Below, in pieces: positions 54,706 through 62,877 of a stretch of 64,000 nucleotides of DNA; position 1 is the first letter of the stretch; the number at the start of each line of letters is the position of its first letter. The DNA lies in NCBI RefSeq assembly GCF_900167125.1, contig NZ_FUYC01000003.1, forward strand, positions 310,001 through 374,000, in the 5' to 3' direction. This DNA comes from Paucidesulfovibrio gracilis DSM 16080 (lineage in GTDB: Bacteria; Desulfobacterota; Desulfovibrionia; Desulfovibrionales; Desulfovibrionaceae). The notes under the pieces were generated by a model that was not told where the DNA came from, searched no databases, and saw only the letters and a list, made by a program, of their open reading frames with translations. The translations under genes and the position numbers were made by a program.

Positions 54706-55875
54706 ATGCCAAACTTTGCACTTGCCGAGCGAGTCGCCAGTCTGCCTCCCTATCTGTTTGCCGCCATCGACAAGGCCAAGGCCGAAGTCGCGGCACAGGG
54801 AGTGGACATCATCTCTCTGGGAATTGGGGATCCGGATCTGCCCACGCCCGAATTCATTATTGACGCCCTGTACGAGGCGGCCAAAAATCCTGCTAACCAT
54901 CAATACCCATCCTATACGGGCATGATGCGTTTTCGGGAAGCCGTTGCACGGTGGTATGCGCAACGCTTCGACGTGGAAGGACTTGATCCCGCAACCGAGG
55001 TCATCACCCTTATCGGATCCAAGGAAGGCATTGGTCACCTGCCATGGGCGTTCATCAATCCCGGGGACTTGGCGCTGATTTGTCCCCCTTGCTACCCTGT
55101 GTATGCCACGGGAGTGAAATTTGCCGGGGGCGAGGTGCAGGAACTGCCGCTCCTGGAGGAGAACGACTATCTTCCCGACCTGGACGGCCTTGATGAAGAG
55201 ACCTGGAACCGGGCCAAGATGATTTTTGTAAACTATCCCGGGAATCCCACGGCGGCCACTGCCACAACGGAATTCTACGCACGATTGGTGGAAAAGGCCA
55301 AAGCCACAAACACCATTGTGGTTTCCGATCTGGCATATTCCGAAATTTATTACGATGCTGCTCAAAAGCCGCCGTCCATCCTCGCGGTTCCCGGTGCCAA
55401 GGATGTGGCCATCGAATTCCATTCGTTGTCCAAAACGTATAACATGACGGGGTGGCGGATCGCCATGGCCGTGGGCAACGAACAGCTCATCAATGGGCTG
55501 GGCAAGATCAAGGAAAACGTTGACTCTGGCGCGTTCAACGCGGTTCAGGAAGCGGGGATCGCCGCCTTGGAGCAGGGCGAACCACATGTGGAGAAAGCGC
55601 GGGCCATTTACAAGGAACGCCGGGACGCCACGTGCGCCGCTCTCAGTGCGGCGGGCATTGAGCACCGTGTTCCAGAGGCCTCTGTATTTGTCTGGGCCAG
55701 GGTGCCGGGCAACAAGACCTCTGCGGAATTCGTCACGCATCTGCTCAAAAAAACCGGTGTGGTCGTGACGCCCGGAAGCGGTTTTGGCGAATGCGGTGAA
55801 GGCTACTTCCGTATTTCCCTTACCGTGGACACGGACAGACTCAAGGAGGCGGTATCTCGTATCTCCCAACTGTAG
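54706..55875 (+). CDS. dapL: LL-diaminopimelate aminotransferase-type class I/II aminotransferase
   Basis: 389 residues, PLP fold type I. ISLGIGDPDLPTP at the N-terminus, IFVNYPGNPTAA, SDLAYSEIYY and the lysine motif FHSLSKTYNMTGWR, plus the C-terminal YFRISLT, all match DapL, which turns tetrahydrodipicolinate directly into LL-DAP. Its presence with lysA suggests the one-step aminotransferase route to lysine. Another branched aspartate or alanine aminotransferase activity is possible. AAGGAG lies before the ATG. folK is coupled downstream. Confidence 0.88.
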   Translation: MPNFALAERVASLPPYLFAAIDKAKAEVAAQGVDIISLGIGDPDLPTPEFIIDALYEAAKNPANHQYPSYTGMMRFREAVARWYAQRFDVEGLDPATEVITLIGSKEGIGHLPWAFINPGDLALICPPCYPVYATGVKFAGGEVQELPLLEENDYLPDLDGLDEETWNRAKMIFVNYPGNPTAATATTEFYARLVEKAKATNTIVVSDLAYSEIYYDAAQKPPSILAVPGAKDVAIEFHSLSKTYNMTGWRIAMAVGNEQLINGLGKIKENVDSGAFNAVQEAGIAALEQGEPHVEKARAIYKERRDATCAALSAAGIEHRVPEASVFVWARVPGNKTSAEFVTHLLKKTGVVVTPGSGFGECGEGYFRISLTVDTDRLKEAVSRISQL

Positions 55876-55883
55876 ATGTCTTC

Positions 55884-56369
55884 GTGAGCCTGGGGACCAA
55901 TCTGGGCGACCTGGAGGACAATCTCAATCAGGCGTTGGCTCGTATGGAAGCGTATGGCGAAGACATTACGCTGCAGGCCATGTCTTCGACGTACTTCACC
56001 AAGCCGCAAGGACCGGTGCAGGAACAGCCATGGTTCCTGAACCAGGTTGCGTGGTATCGTGTAGATTCGGAAATCTGGTCTCCGGAAGGATTCCTGTCCG
56101 CACTCATGGCCATTGAGGATCAAATGCACCGCGAGCGGGGAGAACCGGGCGGACCGCGCATCATTGATCTGGATGTGCTGCTATTCGGCGACCTGGAGCA
56201 GACCACGGGCTTCTTGGATATCCCCCATCCTCGGATGCTGGAGCGGGCTTTTGTGCTTGTTCCGCTGACGGAAATTGCACCTAATCTGGTTCTGCCCAAT
56301 GGAATCAAAGCCGTAGACGCATTGAATCAGCTTACGTATGAACTCAAGGGCGGCAAGATTTCTCAGTAA
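55884..56369 (+). CDS. folK: 2-amino-4-hydroxy-6-hydroxymethyldihydropteridine pyrophosphokinase
   Basis: 161 residues from GTG at 55884. HPPK motifs are SLGTNLGD, PWFLNQVA and the catalytic RIIDLDVLLFGD, with IPHPRMLERAFVLVPL. It pyrophosphorylates the pterin in folate synthesis. The assigned start cuts short the first beta strand (VFV before SLG); the frame is open upstream into dapL and lacks an ATG, so the true start is uncertain. It lies eight bases after dapL. Confidence 0.88.
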   Translation: MSLGTNLGDLEDNLNQALARMEAYGEDITLQAMSSTYFTKPQGPVQEQPWFLNQVAWYRVDSEIWSPEGFLSALMAIEDQMHRERGEPGGPRIIDLDVLLFGDLEQTTGFLDIPHPRMLERAFVLVPLTEIAPNLVLPNGIKAVDALNQLTYELKGGKISQ

Positions 56370-56408
56370 CAAGTCCCTACGCCACCATACAAGTAGAGGA
56401 GGGCGGAC

Positions 56409-56753
56409 ATGTCCCGGTTCCTGTTCATCGCTATTGCCATTGGTATCATTTACCTGCTGCTCAAAGGCGATAAAAAGAAGAAAGTGGAACGGCAGCGCAA
56501 AGAGGAGGAACGGCTCAAGGCCTCGGGCGATCTTGTCAAGGATCCCATTTGCGGTGCCTATGTGGACAGGAACGGTCAAATCCGCGTACGCCAGGGCGAC
56601 CAAGTCCATTTTTTTTGTTCATACGAATGCCGGGACAAATTCCTCAAACGCCTTGAAGGGGGCGAATCAGCGGAAGAACAGGCCTCGGCCGATTCAAAAT
56701 CCGTTGCAGACGATTCTGACGCGTCTTCGGACGCATCCGGTTCGAAACAATAA
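56409..56753 (+). CDS. Membrane-anchored YHS/TRASH-like metal-binding protein
   Basis: 114 residues. One N-terminal helix (FLFIAIAIGIIYLLLKG), a basic cytoplasmic stretch (KKKKVERQRKEEERL), then a small cysteine domain with DPICGAYV and HFFCSYECRDKFL, similar to the YHS/PP0621 family. The acidic Ser/Asp tail is low complexity. It may bind a metal ion; no function is established. AGGAGG precedes the ATG. It is followed by a strong terminator. Confidence 0.8.
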   Translation: MSRFLFIAIAIGIIYLLLKGDKKKKVERQRKEEERLKASGDLVKDPICGAYVDRNGQIRVRQGDQVHFFCSYECRDKFLKRLEGGESAEEQASADSKSVADDSDASSDASGSKQ

Positions 56754-56778
56754 CGGATCAGGATTCAAAAAATGAAAA

Positions 56779-56809
56779 AAGCGCGGGGAGCCTTCTCCGC
56801 GCTTTTTTT
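56779..56809 (+). terminator. Terminator after the YHS-like gene
   Basis: AAGCGCGG...CCGCGCTT hairpin flanked by A and T tracts, followed by TTTTTTTG. Confidence 0.88.
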
Positions 56810-56845
56810 GAGTAGTAACCTTTTCAGACCAACAAGCCGCTTAAT

Positions 56846-56974
56846 TCAGATGCTTTGTTCCATGGAAGAAAACAGCGGAAGGATGTCGTTATTTATCCTA
56901 TTGGTTACGATTGGTTCTTCGGAACAATGCGTAATATTGTAGGGATGCCCGGTCCAGGCCGCGCAAAGCGCTTC
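56846..56974 (-). CDS. Possible small protein downstream of tRNA-Met
   Basis: A short minus-strand frame from a GTG at 56974 gives about 42 residues (VYGEALCAAWTGH at the start), ending at a TGA at 56846. There is no clear ribosome binding site, and it lies beyond the tRNA terminator. The composition is protein-like, but no family is recognised; it may not be expressed. Confidence 0.2.
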   Translation of the reverse strand, partial: EALCAAWTGHPYNITHCSEEPIVTNRINNDILPLFSSMEQSI

Positions 56975-57055
56975 ACCGTACACGTTTTCCGAGGGAGGGA
57001 ATGTTTTAGGACCAGCCACCTTTGATGACTTACCAATTCGGACAATACCGCCACG

Positions 57056-57090
57056 AAAAAGCCCCGTTGAACCAATGTCCAACGGGGCTT
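57056..57090 (-). terminator. Terminator of tRNA-Met
   Basis: AAGCCCCGTTG / CAACGGGGCTT with a 10-base loop, followed on the minus strand by TTTTT. It starts nine bases beyond the tRNA 3' end. Confidence 0.9.
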
Positions 57091-57098
57091 TGAAGTCT

Positions 57099-57175
57099 TG
57101 GTAGCGAGGGAGGGACTTGAACCCCCGACGCTGCGGATATGAGCCGCATGCTCTAACCAACTGAGCTACCTCGCC
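57099..57175 (-). tRNA. tRNA-Met (anticodon CAT)
   Basis: 77 bases, with CCA encoded. Acceptor GGCGAGG / CCTCGCT (one G-T pair), D arm GCTC AGTTGGTTA GAGC, anticodon stem TGCGG / CCGCA with loop CTCATAT, T arm GGGGG TTCAAGT CCCTC. The CAT anticodon fits elongator tRNA-Met; an Ile tRNA to be modified by TilS is the alternative. It has its own promoter and terminator. Confidence 0.93.
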
Positions 57176-57210
57176 ATGCGTTCAGGGCTTTCCCCCCGAA
57201 GCGGAACCGC

Positions 57211-57239
57211 TGTATATCCCCTCTCTTTTTCGTTTGCAA
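57211..57239 (-). promoter_or_regulatory. Sigma-70 promoter of tRNA-Met
   Basis: TTGCAA (57239-57234), 17-base spacer, TATACA (57216-57211) on the minus strand, with the expected start about 29 bases before the tRNA. Confidence 0.7.
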
Positions 57240-57264
57240 GGGGAAAAAGACATTTTTTTCCGAT

Positions 57265-58059
57265 TTAGAAAAAAAACCATAAAACCAAGCAAGCAAGGGC
57301 TATGCGATACAAGGCGAACGAACGGAGCGTCAATCGGCCCAACAGAAAAATAAAACCTCGAATCGCTACCCAGGCGGACAAAAAGCTTACGATGAAGCCG
57401 ATTGCCAGGAAGACGAGATCGCTTGGCCCAAACAGTTGGTAATTTTTTAAAAAATCATACCCAGTGGCAGCAAACATGATCGGAACCGCAGCAATGAACG
57501 AATATTCCGCCGATGTTTTGCGTTCCACTCCCAAGAGCATTCCACCCATGATCGTGGAAGCTGAACGCGAAAACCCCGGCCAAAGAGCCAAGCATTGGCA
57601 GAAGCCGATCCCAAGAGCAATCTTTGGTGTAATGGTGTCAAGGTTTCGGACAACCTCCCGACGCGGTAAGGCTTCCACAATGAAAATGCACACGGCACCC
57701 ACCAGAAGGGCAAGAGCCACGGGAACAGGTTTGAAAAGCTGCTCCTTGATGTAAGAGTGTGCCAAAAGCCCAACGATCGACGCTGGCAAACTGGTGAGAA
57801 ACAAAAGCCACAGCCCTCGTACGCCGGACAATCCTTCGGGGCAGGTAGGGCGGAGCAGGCCGATGAACCGAGACCAATACAGCAAAAGTACCGCCAGTAT
57901 GGCCCCCAATTGGATTACGATTTGAAATGTTTCGGCCTTTAGCCCGGTAAATGACAGAACGTGTCCGGCGATGATGAGATGTCCAGTGCTGGAGATCGGC
58001 AAAAATTCGGTCAGCCCTTCCACAACACCCAATATCGCGGCCACAATCCATTGATCCAA
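57265..58059 (-). CDS. uppP: Undecaprenyl-diphosphatase
   Basis: 264 residues from a TTG at 58059, seven bases after GGAG; the frame is open 44 codons upstream but without a signal. About eight transmembrane helices, with the catalytic motifs GVVEGLTEFLPISSTGHL and PGFSRSASTIMGG. It recycles undecaprenyl pyrophosphate for peptidoglycan and polysaccharide synthesis and confers bacitracin tolerance. It is monocistronic between tRNA-Met and the divergent lptF operon. Confidence 0.95.
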   Translation of the reverse strand: MDQWIVAAILGVVEGLTEFLPISSTGHLIIAGHVLSFTGLKAETFQIVIQLGAILAVLLLYWSRFIGLLRPTCPEGLSGVRGLWLLFLTSLPASIVGLLAHSYIKEQLFKPVPVALALLVGAVCIFIVEALPRREVVRNLDTITPKIALGIGFCQCLALWPGFSRSASTIMGGMLLGVERKTSAEYSFIAAVPIMFAATGYDFLKNYQLFGPSDLVFLAIGFIVSFLSAWVAIRGFIFLLGRLTLRSFALYRIALACLVLWFFF

Positions 58060-58346
58060 AACAAAACTCCTTTCTCTGAAGAACCGCCGCGTCAACTGAG
58101 CCGGGGTATCCCGACAAGGCGAAAGTTGCAAGGCAAAGGAAGGTGGTGTACTTCCTAACCACCCGCAAAGGTCCGTGAAAAACGAGGACATTGGTGTTGC
58201 CCGGCAAAGCTGGCGCTGAGCGGAGCGATTTCCTTGAACACGACTTTATTGTATACATTTTGAATGTCGCGTTGCCGAGCCTTTTCGGTGACAATCTTCA
58301 AAAACCCCGGACTGAACCTTTCGAAACCGGGGGGGAGGCTCCAATC

Positions 58347-58526
58347 ATGAGTACCGTCATGTCTCAAAGCGCGCAGTGCAAAAAAGCCATGGCCTGGATC
58401 GACGAACAGCGCCGTGACACGGACACGCCTCTTCCTAAACTGCTTGAAGAGGCGTCAATGCGTTTTAATCTCGGCCCGAACGATTGCGCATTCCTCCAGC
58501 GGTTTTATTCCGAAACGCAAGACTGA
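58347..58526 (+). CDS. 59-residue hypothetical protein upstream of lptF
   Basis: 59 residues from the ATG at 58347, preceded by a GGGGGGAGG site; a longer frame reaches back to 58191 without one. Helical, with two cysteines (Cys11, Cys47) and a PLPKLLEEASMRFNLGPND core. No family recognised. It sits 24 bases before lptF, so the two are likely cotranscribed and it may serve the LPS export complex. Confidence 0.65.
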   Translation: MSTVMSQSAQCKKAMAWIDEQRRDTDTPLPKLLEEASMRFNLGPNDCAFLQRFYSETQD

Positions 58527-58550
58527 CCGGTCGTATACAGGTAGAACGGC

Positions 58551-59717
58551 TTGCTCAAGCTCGTCCATCGACAGATCCTCAAGGAACTGCTGCACCTCTT
58601 TGCCCTTTCGCTGGGCTGCCTGCTGGGTATCATCCTGCTCGGGCGAATGCTCCAGTTGCGCGATGTCCTGCTGGCGCAAAACGTGGGCGGTATGGATCTG
58701 CTCACACTGTTTTTTTTCTTGGTCCCCACCATTTTGCTCATGATCATGCCCATTGCGAGCATGCTGTCCGTCTTTTTGACTTTTCTGCGTATGAGTACGG
58801 ATCGCGAAATGGTCGCTCTCAAGGCCAGTGGTGTGAGCTTATATCGAATGCTTCCCGCCCCCTTGATTTTTGCGCTGCTTTGCAGTGCGGGCGCGCTGTT
58901 TATTTCGCACCACGGCATCTCCTGGGGGATGAATCATTTCAAGAGCACCTTGATGAACTTGGTGAGTTCTCAAACCAGGTTGGCTCTCCAAGCCGGGATA
59001 TTTAACCAGGATCTTTCCGGACTCACACTCTACGCCCATAAGGTGGATGAGCAGTCCGGAGTGATGGAATTCGTGTTCGTACAAGACAAACGACAAAAAA
59101 ATATCACCGTGAATATTGTCTCGGAGCGGGCCAAGGTGGTCACTGATGTCACGCAGGGAGACCTCCTGATCACTTTTGACCGGGGCCGTATTTATCGTCG
59201 AGAAGGAACTCGTCTCGATGTGCTGCGGTTTGGGACGTATGTGATACGTTTACCTCTGGCGGAACTCTTCGGCGGCGGGTACGATCCGGGGGAGCGGAAG
59301 GCCAGCGAACTTTCCGTGGCGGAATTACGTTTACTGCAAGAAGATCCTGAGGCCTTGGAACGCGTGGATACCACGGCAAACAAGGTCGATGTGGAGTTGG
59401 TAAAACGCTTTGCATTGCCTGCGGGGTGTTTTGTGCTGGCCCTCTTCGCCATGCCCATTGCCTGCGCTTTTCAAGGACTGCGGCAACATTGGGGACTTAT
59501 GCTCTCATTGGGACTTTTCATTGTTTACTATACGATGTTCTCTTTCGGCGTAAGTCTTGGAGAAACTGGGGTGCTTGATCCTCGCATCGGCCTTTGGGTG
59601 CCCAACATACTGTTCTTGTTAATATTTGGAATGGGTCTTTTCCTTTCCGCCGAGGAAAGGGTGCCGAGAATTTCGCTACGGCTTCCGCGTTGGCGTTTCG
59701 GGGGAACCAATTCATGA
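58551..59717 (+). CDS. lptF: LPS export ABC transporter permease LptF
   Basis: 388 residues from a TTG at 58551. Three N-terminal and three C-terminal transmembrane helices flank a periplasmic beta-jellyroll domain. Family features are the HRQILKELLHLFALSL start and MPIASMLSVFLTFLRMSTDREMVALKASGVS. With LptG it forms the inner-membrane channel that lifts LPS onto the Lpt bridge. lptG follows with a 4-base ATGA overlap. Confidence 0.92.
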   Translation: MLKLVHRQILKELLHLFALSLGCLLGIILLGRMLQLRDVLLAQNVGGMDLLTLFFFLVPTILLMIMPIASMLSVFLTFLRMSTDREMVALKASGVSLYRMLPAPLIFALLCSAGALFISHHGISWGMNHFKSTLMNLVSSQTRLALQAGIFNQDLSGLTLYAHKVDEQSGVMEFVFVQDKRQKNITVNIVSERAKVVTDVTQGDLLITFDRGRIYRREGTRLDVLRFGTYVIRLPLAELFGGGYDPGERKASELSVAELRLLQEDPEALERVDTTANKVDVELVKRFALPAGCFVLALFAMPIACAFQGLRQHWGLMLSLGLFIVYYTMFSFGVSLGETGVLDPRIGLWVPNILFLLIFGMGLFLSAEERVPRISLRLPRWRFGGTNS

Positions 59718-60850
59718 TCGGAATCCTGCGCGGTTATCTTGTGCGCCAAAACCTTTTTTTGCTTGGAGTGTGCCTGAGCATCGGTATCGGGGTGTATCTC
59801 TTAGCGGACATGTTTGATCGCCTGGACGATTTTGTGGACGCCGGTTTAGGCGTCTCCACGGTGGCTGCCTATTACGGATACAAGCTTCCTCTCATCATCT
59901 CCCAAATTTTACCCGCAGTCTTTTTTCTTTCCTTTATCATTCAACTTGGCCTGCTGGCCCGCAGTCGGGAGATGCTGGCTTTACGGGCTGGGGGTTGCTC
60001 GTTCGGACGACTCGTACGCTTTTTTTTCATCTATGCCGTGCTGTTGAGCCTCGTTCAACTCAGCTTTTCACAATTCGTGGGCGCGTGGGGGGAAAACCAA
60101 TCCCGACGAATTTGGAAAGAAGACGTGCGGAAAAAGCAATTGGATGAACTGGTCATGCGGGATATCTGGTTCCGTAGTGGAGAGTTCATCGTTCATAGCG
60201 AAGAAATCGCTCCAGGAAAGATGTCCGCAAAAAACGTCACCGTCTATGAGTTTGACCTGGATAGTCGCAAGATGATCCGCGTGCTCAATGCGGAGCGGGT
60301 CAAGGTCGAAGAATTCGGATGGCGTGTCTTTTATCCTGTGATCCTGGACACACAAAGTTTTTCGTCGGATACAAGACGAAGTATGCTTTTGCCCGTGATG
60401 CAGGACGTTAAGGCGCTTGCTGCGGTCAATGAAGCTTCGGGACGTGAGAAATTGCCTTTGCTCGCTCTAGGGAAAGCCATCAAGGATCTTGAGGCTTCCG
60501 GGTCAAATGTAGAGCGGCTGCGCACCATTTGGCACGCCAAAATATCCTATGCGTTTACTATCGCCTGTATGGCACTTATGGCCCTGGCCCTAAATTCCTG
60601 CACGGAAAATATGTATTTGGGGGTCGGCTTGGGATTAGCCCTTATTTTCGCGCAATACGGCCTGCACATGGTGGGGGTGGCCGCAGGGCAGCAAGGCGTA
60701 GTACCCCCGCTCATCGGTGCATGGGTCGGCAATGCGGTCTTTGGAACGCTTTCCCTTTTTCGGCTTCTTTACGTTGGATCCCCTTTGGTGGAGCGTGTGG
60801 TAAGTGCTCCATTTCGGTATCTGGCACCACCGGTCAGGGATTTGGAATAA
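59714..60850 (+). CDS. lptG: LPS export ABC transporter permease LptG
   Basis: 378 residues from the ATG at 59714, overlapping the lptF stop. Same fold as LptF: GILRGYLVRQNLFLLG at the N-terminus, SREMLALRAGGCSFGRL, and C-terminal helices with AWVGNAVFGTLSLFRL. Pairs with LptF and an LptB ATPase encoded elsewhere. The 3' end overlaps the convergent engB gene by 17 bases. Confidence 0.92.
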   Translation: MIGILRGYLVRQNLFLLGVCLSIGIGVYLLADMFDRLDDFVDAGLGVSTVAAYYGYKLPLIISQILPAVFFLSFIIQLGLLARSREMLALRAGGCSFGRLVRFFFIYAVLLSLVQLSFSQFVGAWGENQSRRIWKEDVRKKQLDELVMRDIWFRSGEFIVHSEEIAPGKMSAKNVTVYEFDLDSRKMIRVLNAERVKVEEFGWRVFYPVILDTQSFSSDTRRSMLLPVMQDVKALAAVNEASGREKLPLLALGKAIKDLEASGSNVERLRTIWHAKISYAFTIACMALMALALNSCTENMYLGVGLGLALIFAQYGLHMVGVAAGQQGVVPPLIGAWVGNAVFGTLSLFRLLYVGSPLVERVVSAPFRYLAPPVRDLE

Positions 60851-61418
60851 CGGCTTCCACAAGCCGATTCCAGAGTTTTTCCCGCCCCCGTCCCGTTTTG
60901 CTGGAAAAATGAACCGGGATATTCGAACCAAGCAGCTCTTTCCATTCATTGCCGCGTTTGGCCAAATCTTTTTGTTTGCATTTATCGACCTTGGTCAGAA
61001 CAGGAATCAGCCGAATGGATGCTGCCTTGAGGTAGGCGATGAGTTCCAAATCAATTTTTTGTGGTGGCAATCGTCCATCCAGCAACACGGCAACGGCACA
61101 CAGATGTTGCGAGTCGCGAATATAGCTTTCGATGAGCCGTCCCCACTTGGCACGTTCTGTTTTGGACGTTCTTGCGTATCCGTATCCGGGCAAATCAACC
61201 AAATAGAACTGTTCCGGGTGGACCAGATAAAAATTCAGGCTTCGGGTCTTTCCCGGTGTGGAGCTGATGCGTGCGAGGGCTTTTCTTCCGGCAAGGCAGT
61301 TGACGAGCGAAGATTTGCCAACATTTGACCGACCAGCCAGCGCAACTTGCGGTGCTTCCATCGGTTCCAGTTGATTTATTTCAAAAATTGTTTTTACGAG
61401 TTCCAAAGAATGGTTCAT
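60834..61418 (-). CDS. engB: Ribosome biogenesis GTPase EngB/YsxC
   Basis: 194 residues from the ATG at 61418; a long upstream extension of the frame is open but lacks a ribosome site. G1 GRSNVGKSS (29-37), G3 DLPGYG, G4 LTKVDK. It acts in 50S subunit assembly and is usually essential. GGGAAG lies six bases upstream. The gene is convergent with lptG and divergent from aroQ. Confidence 0.95.
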   Translation of the reverse strand: MNHSLELVKTIFEINQLEPMEAPQVALAGRSNVGKSSLVNCLAGRKALARISSTPGKTRSLNFYLVHPEQFYLVDLPGYGYARTSKTERAKWGRLIESYIRDSQHLCAVAVLLDGRLPPQKIDLELIAYLKAASIRLIPVLTKVDKCKQKDLAKRGNEWKELLGSNIPVHFSSKTGRGREKLWNRLVEAVIPNP

Positions 61419-61513
61419 AATTTGCTTCCCATGCAATCTTGCAGGTGGTCGGGTTCCAAAGGACAGAGGCGATATACGGCCTGTGTTGCCTCCTTTGCCT
61501 TGCCGCGTCAAGG

Positions 61514-61543
61514 TTGGCATAATGGGGTTTGCTGAGATATAAT
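61514..61543 (+). promoter_or_regulatory. Sigma-70 promoter of aroQ-efp
   Basis: TTGGCA (61514-61519), 18-base spacer, TATAAT (61538-61543), a perfect -10. A 6-bp hairpin GTGATC / GATCAC (61549-61567) sits at the expected 5' end of the transcript. Confidence 0.7.
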
Positions 61544-61614
61544 GAAACGTGATCTTTTCATGATCACAACGCAACAACGGTGTCTGCCAGATAATTCCGG
61601 GAGAAATCTACAGC

Positions 61615-62076
61615 ATGCAACACTATACTATGTTGGTTCTCAATGGACCGAATTTGGGACACTTGGGGGAGCGGCAACCCGAAATATACGGATCGCAAGG
61701 CATGGATGCTGTCCCCAACCTTGTGAAGGATCTCTTGGGAGCAAACGCCGACAGAGTTGGGTTGGAATTTGATCAGCATAACTCCGAGGGAGCCCTCATT
61801 GACCGTTTGGAGTTAGCTCGCGCTCAAGGAGTGGACGGCGTCGTCTTCAATGCTGGTGCCTACACCCATACCAGCTTGGCGATTGCGGATTGCCTTGCCT
61901 GGATTCAAATCCCTTGCGTGGAGGTCCATTTATCCAATATCTGGGCCAGAACCGATCAGCCCCTGCGACAACAAAGCCTGTTGGGAAGGCAGGCCGTGGG
62001 AGTTATTGCCGGATTTGGCATTCTCGGTTATGCCATGGCTGTCGCGGCGCTGGTCCAACGATTGGACAAGGCATGA
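61615..62076 (+). CDS. aroQ: 3-dehydroquinate dehydratase, type II
   Basis: 153 residues. LVLNGPNLGHLGERQPEIYG carries the catalytic tyrosine, HTSLAIADCLAW and EVHLSNIWAR the substrate-binding residues, including the catalytic His. It converts 3-dehydroquinate to 3-dehydroshikimate in the shikimate pathway. GGGAGAA precedes the ATG by nine bases. The stop overlaps a short ATG-started frame of 19 codons (62073-62132) that I do not treat as a gene. Confidence 0.95.
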   Translation: MQHYTMLVLNGPNLGHLGERQPEIYGSQGMDAVPNLVKDLLGANADRVGLEFDQHNSEGALIDRLELARAQGVDGVVFNAGAYTHTSLAIADCLAWIQIPCVEVHLSNIWARTDQPLRQQSLLGRQAVGVIAGFGILGYAMAVAALVQRLDKA

Positions 62077-62241
62077 CCGAGGCATCCCTGACGATCCGCC
62101 CCTTCTTCGGGCTGACGGATGATGCTGTGTAGCAACAACGACACGTTCTAATGAGCATCTCGGATCGTCGCCATATAGAAGGCAATGGATATTTTATATG
62201 CGGCGTAAGCCGGTAATTGCAATGAAGAAGGAAGTAACACC

Positions 62242-62799
62242 ATGTATTCCACTAAGGACTTTCGCGTCGGCCTGAAAATTGAAATTGACGGCAAGCCCTT
62301 TGAAATTGTTGAGTTTCAGCACTTCAAGCCCGGCAAAGGCGGCGCTATGGTCCGCACCAAACTCCGTCAGATGATTACGGGCCAGATGCTGGACAATACG
62401 TTCCGTTCCGGTGAAAAAGTCGCCAAGCCTGATCTGGTTTCTCAGGATATGCAATATCTTTATAAGGATGGTGAGGATTTTGTATTCATGGACCTGGAGT
62501 CCTATGAACAAATGAACGTGCAGGCTGAAGCCCTGGGCGATGAAGGCGGGTTCATCAAGGAAGGGGATACCGTCAAGACGTTGTTGTACCAAGGTCGGCT
62601 CATCGGCGTGGAATTGCCTGCTTCCGTGGTGCTCACCGTGGCTGAAACCGAGCCAGGCATCCAGGGAGACCGCGTCAGCGGTGCCACAAAGCCAGCCATC
62701 CTTGAAACGGGAAAAAAGATCAATGTTCCCCTGTTCATCAATACGGGTGATTCCATCAAGGTGGACACCCGGAGCAGCGAATACATTGGTCGAGAATAG
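62242..62799 (+). CDS. efp: Elongation factor P
   Basis: 185 residues. Three beta-barrel domains; the tip loop of domain I is KPGKGGA with Lys32 as the likely modified residue. C-terminal [33 protein letters not shown] is typical. It rescues ribosomes at polyproline stretches. No modification enzyme is encoded in the window. A hairpin lies between this gene and ftsK. Confidence 0.96.
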   Translation: MYSTKDFRVGLKIEIDGKPFEIVEFQHFKPGKGGAMVRTKLRQMITGQMLDNTFRSGEKVAKPDLVSQDMQYLYKDGEDFVFMDLESYEQMNVQAEALGDEGGFIKEGDTVKTLLYQGRLIGVELPASVVLTVAETEPGIQGDRVSGATKPAILETGKKINVPLFINTGDSIKVDTRSSEYIGRE

Positions 62800-62825
62800 T
62801 TCATAATTTTAGATAAATACAAATA

Positions 62826-62856
62826 TTGGGGTCAAGAAGCATCATCTTGGCCCCAA
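62826..62856 (+). other. Hairpin between efp and ftsK
   Basis: TTGGGGTCAAGA / TCTTGGCCCCAA, 12 pairs including one G-T, with a 7-base loop. There is no T-run after it on the plus strand, so it is at best a weak terminator or an RNA-processing site. Confidence 0.45.
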
Positions 62857-62877
62857 TGTACGGTATGGGAGAAGGGT

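Noticed and set aside
54598-55869. Open frame of more than 400 codons antisense to dapL
   Set aside because: It covers dapL completely; the composition (many His and Gly) reflects antisense of a coding strand, and no family matches.
56846-57160. A 104-codon minus-strand frame through tRNA-Met
   Set aside because: It begins inside the tRNA gene and crosses the tRNA terminator; only its distal part could be an independent small ORF.
62073-62132. A 19-codon ORF overlapping the aroQ stop
   Set aside because: It has the ATGA overlap of a coupled gene but is very short, without a family, and ends well before efp; probably chance.
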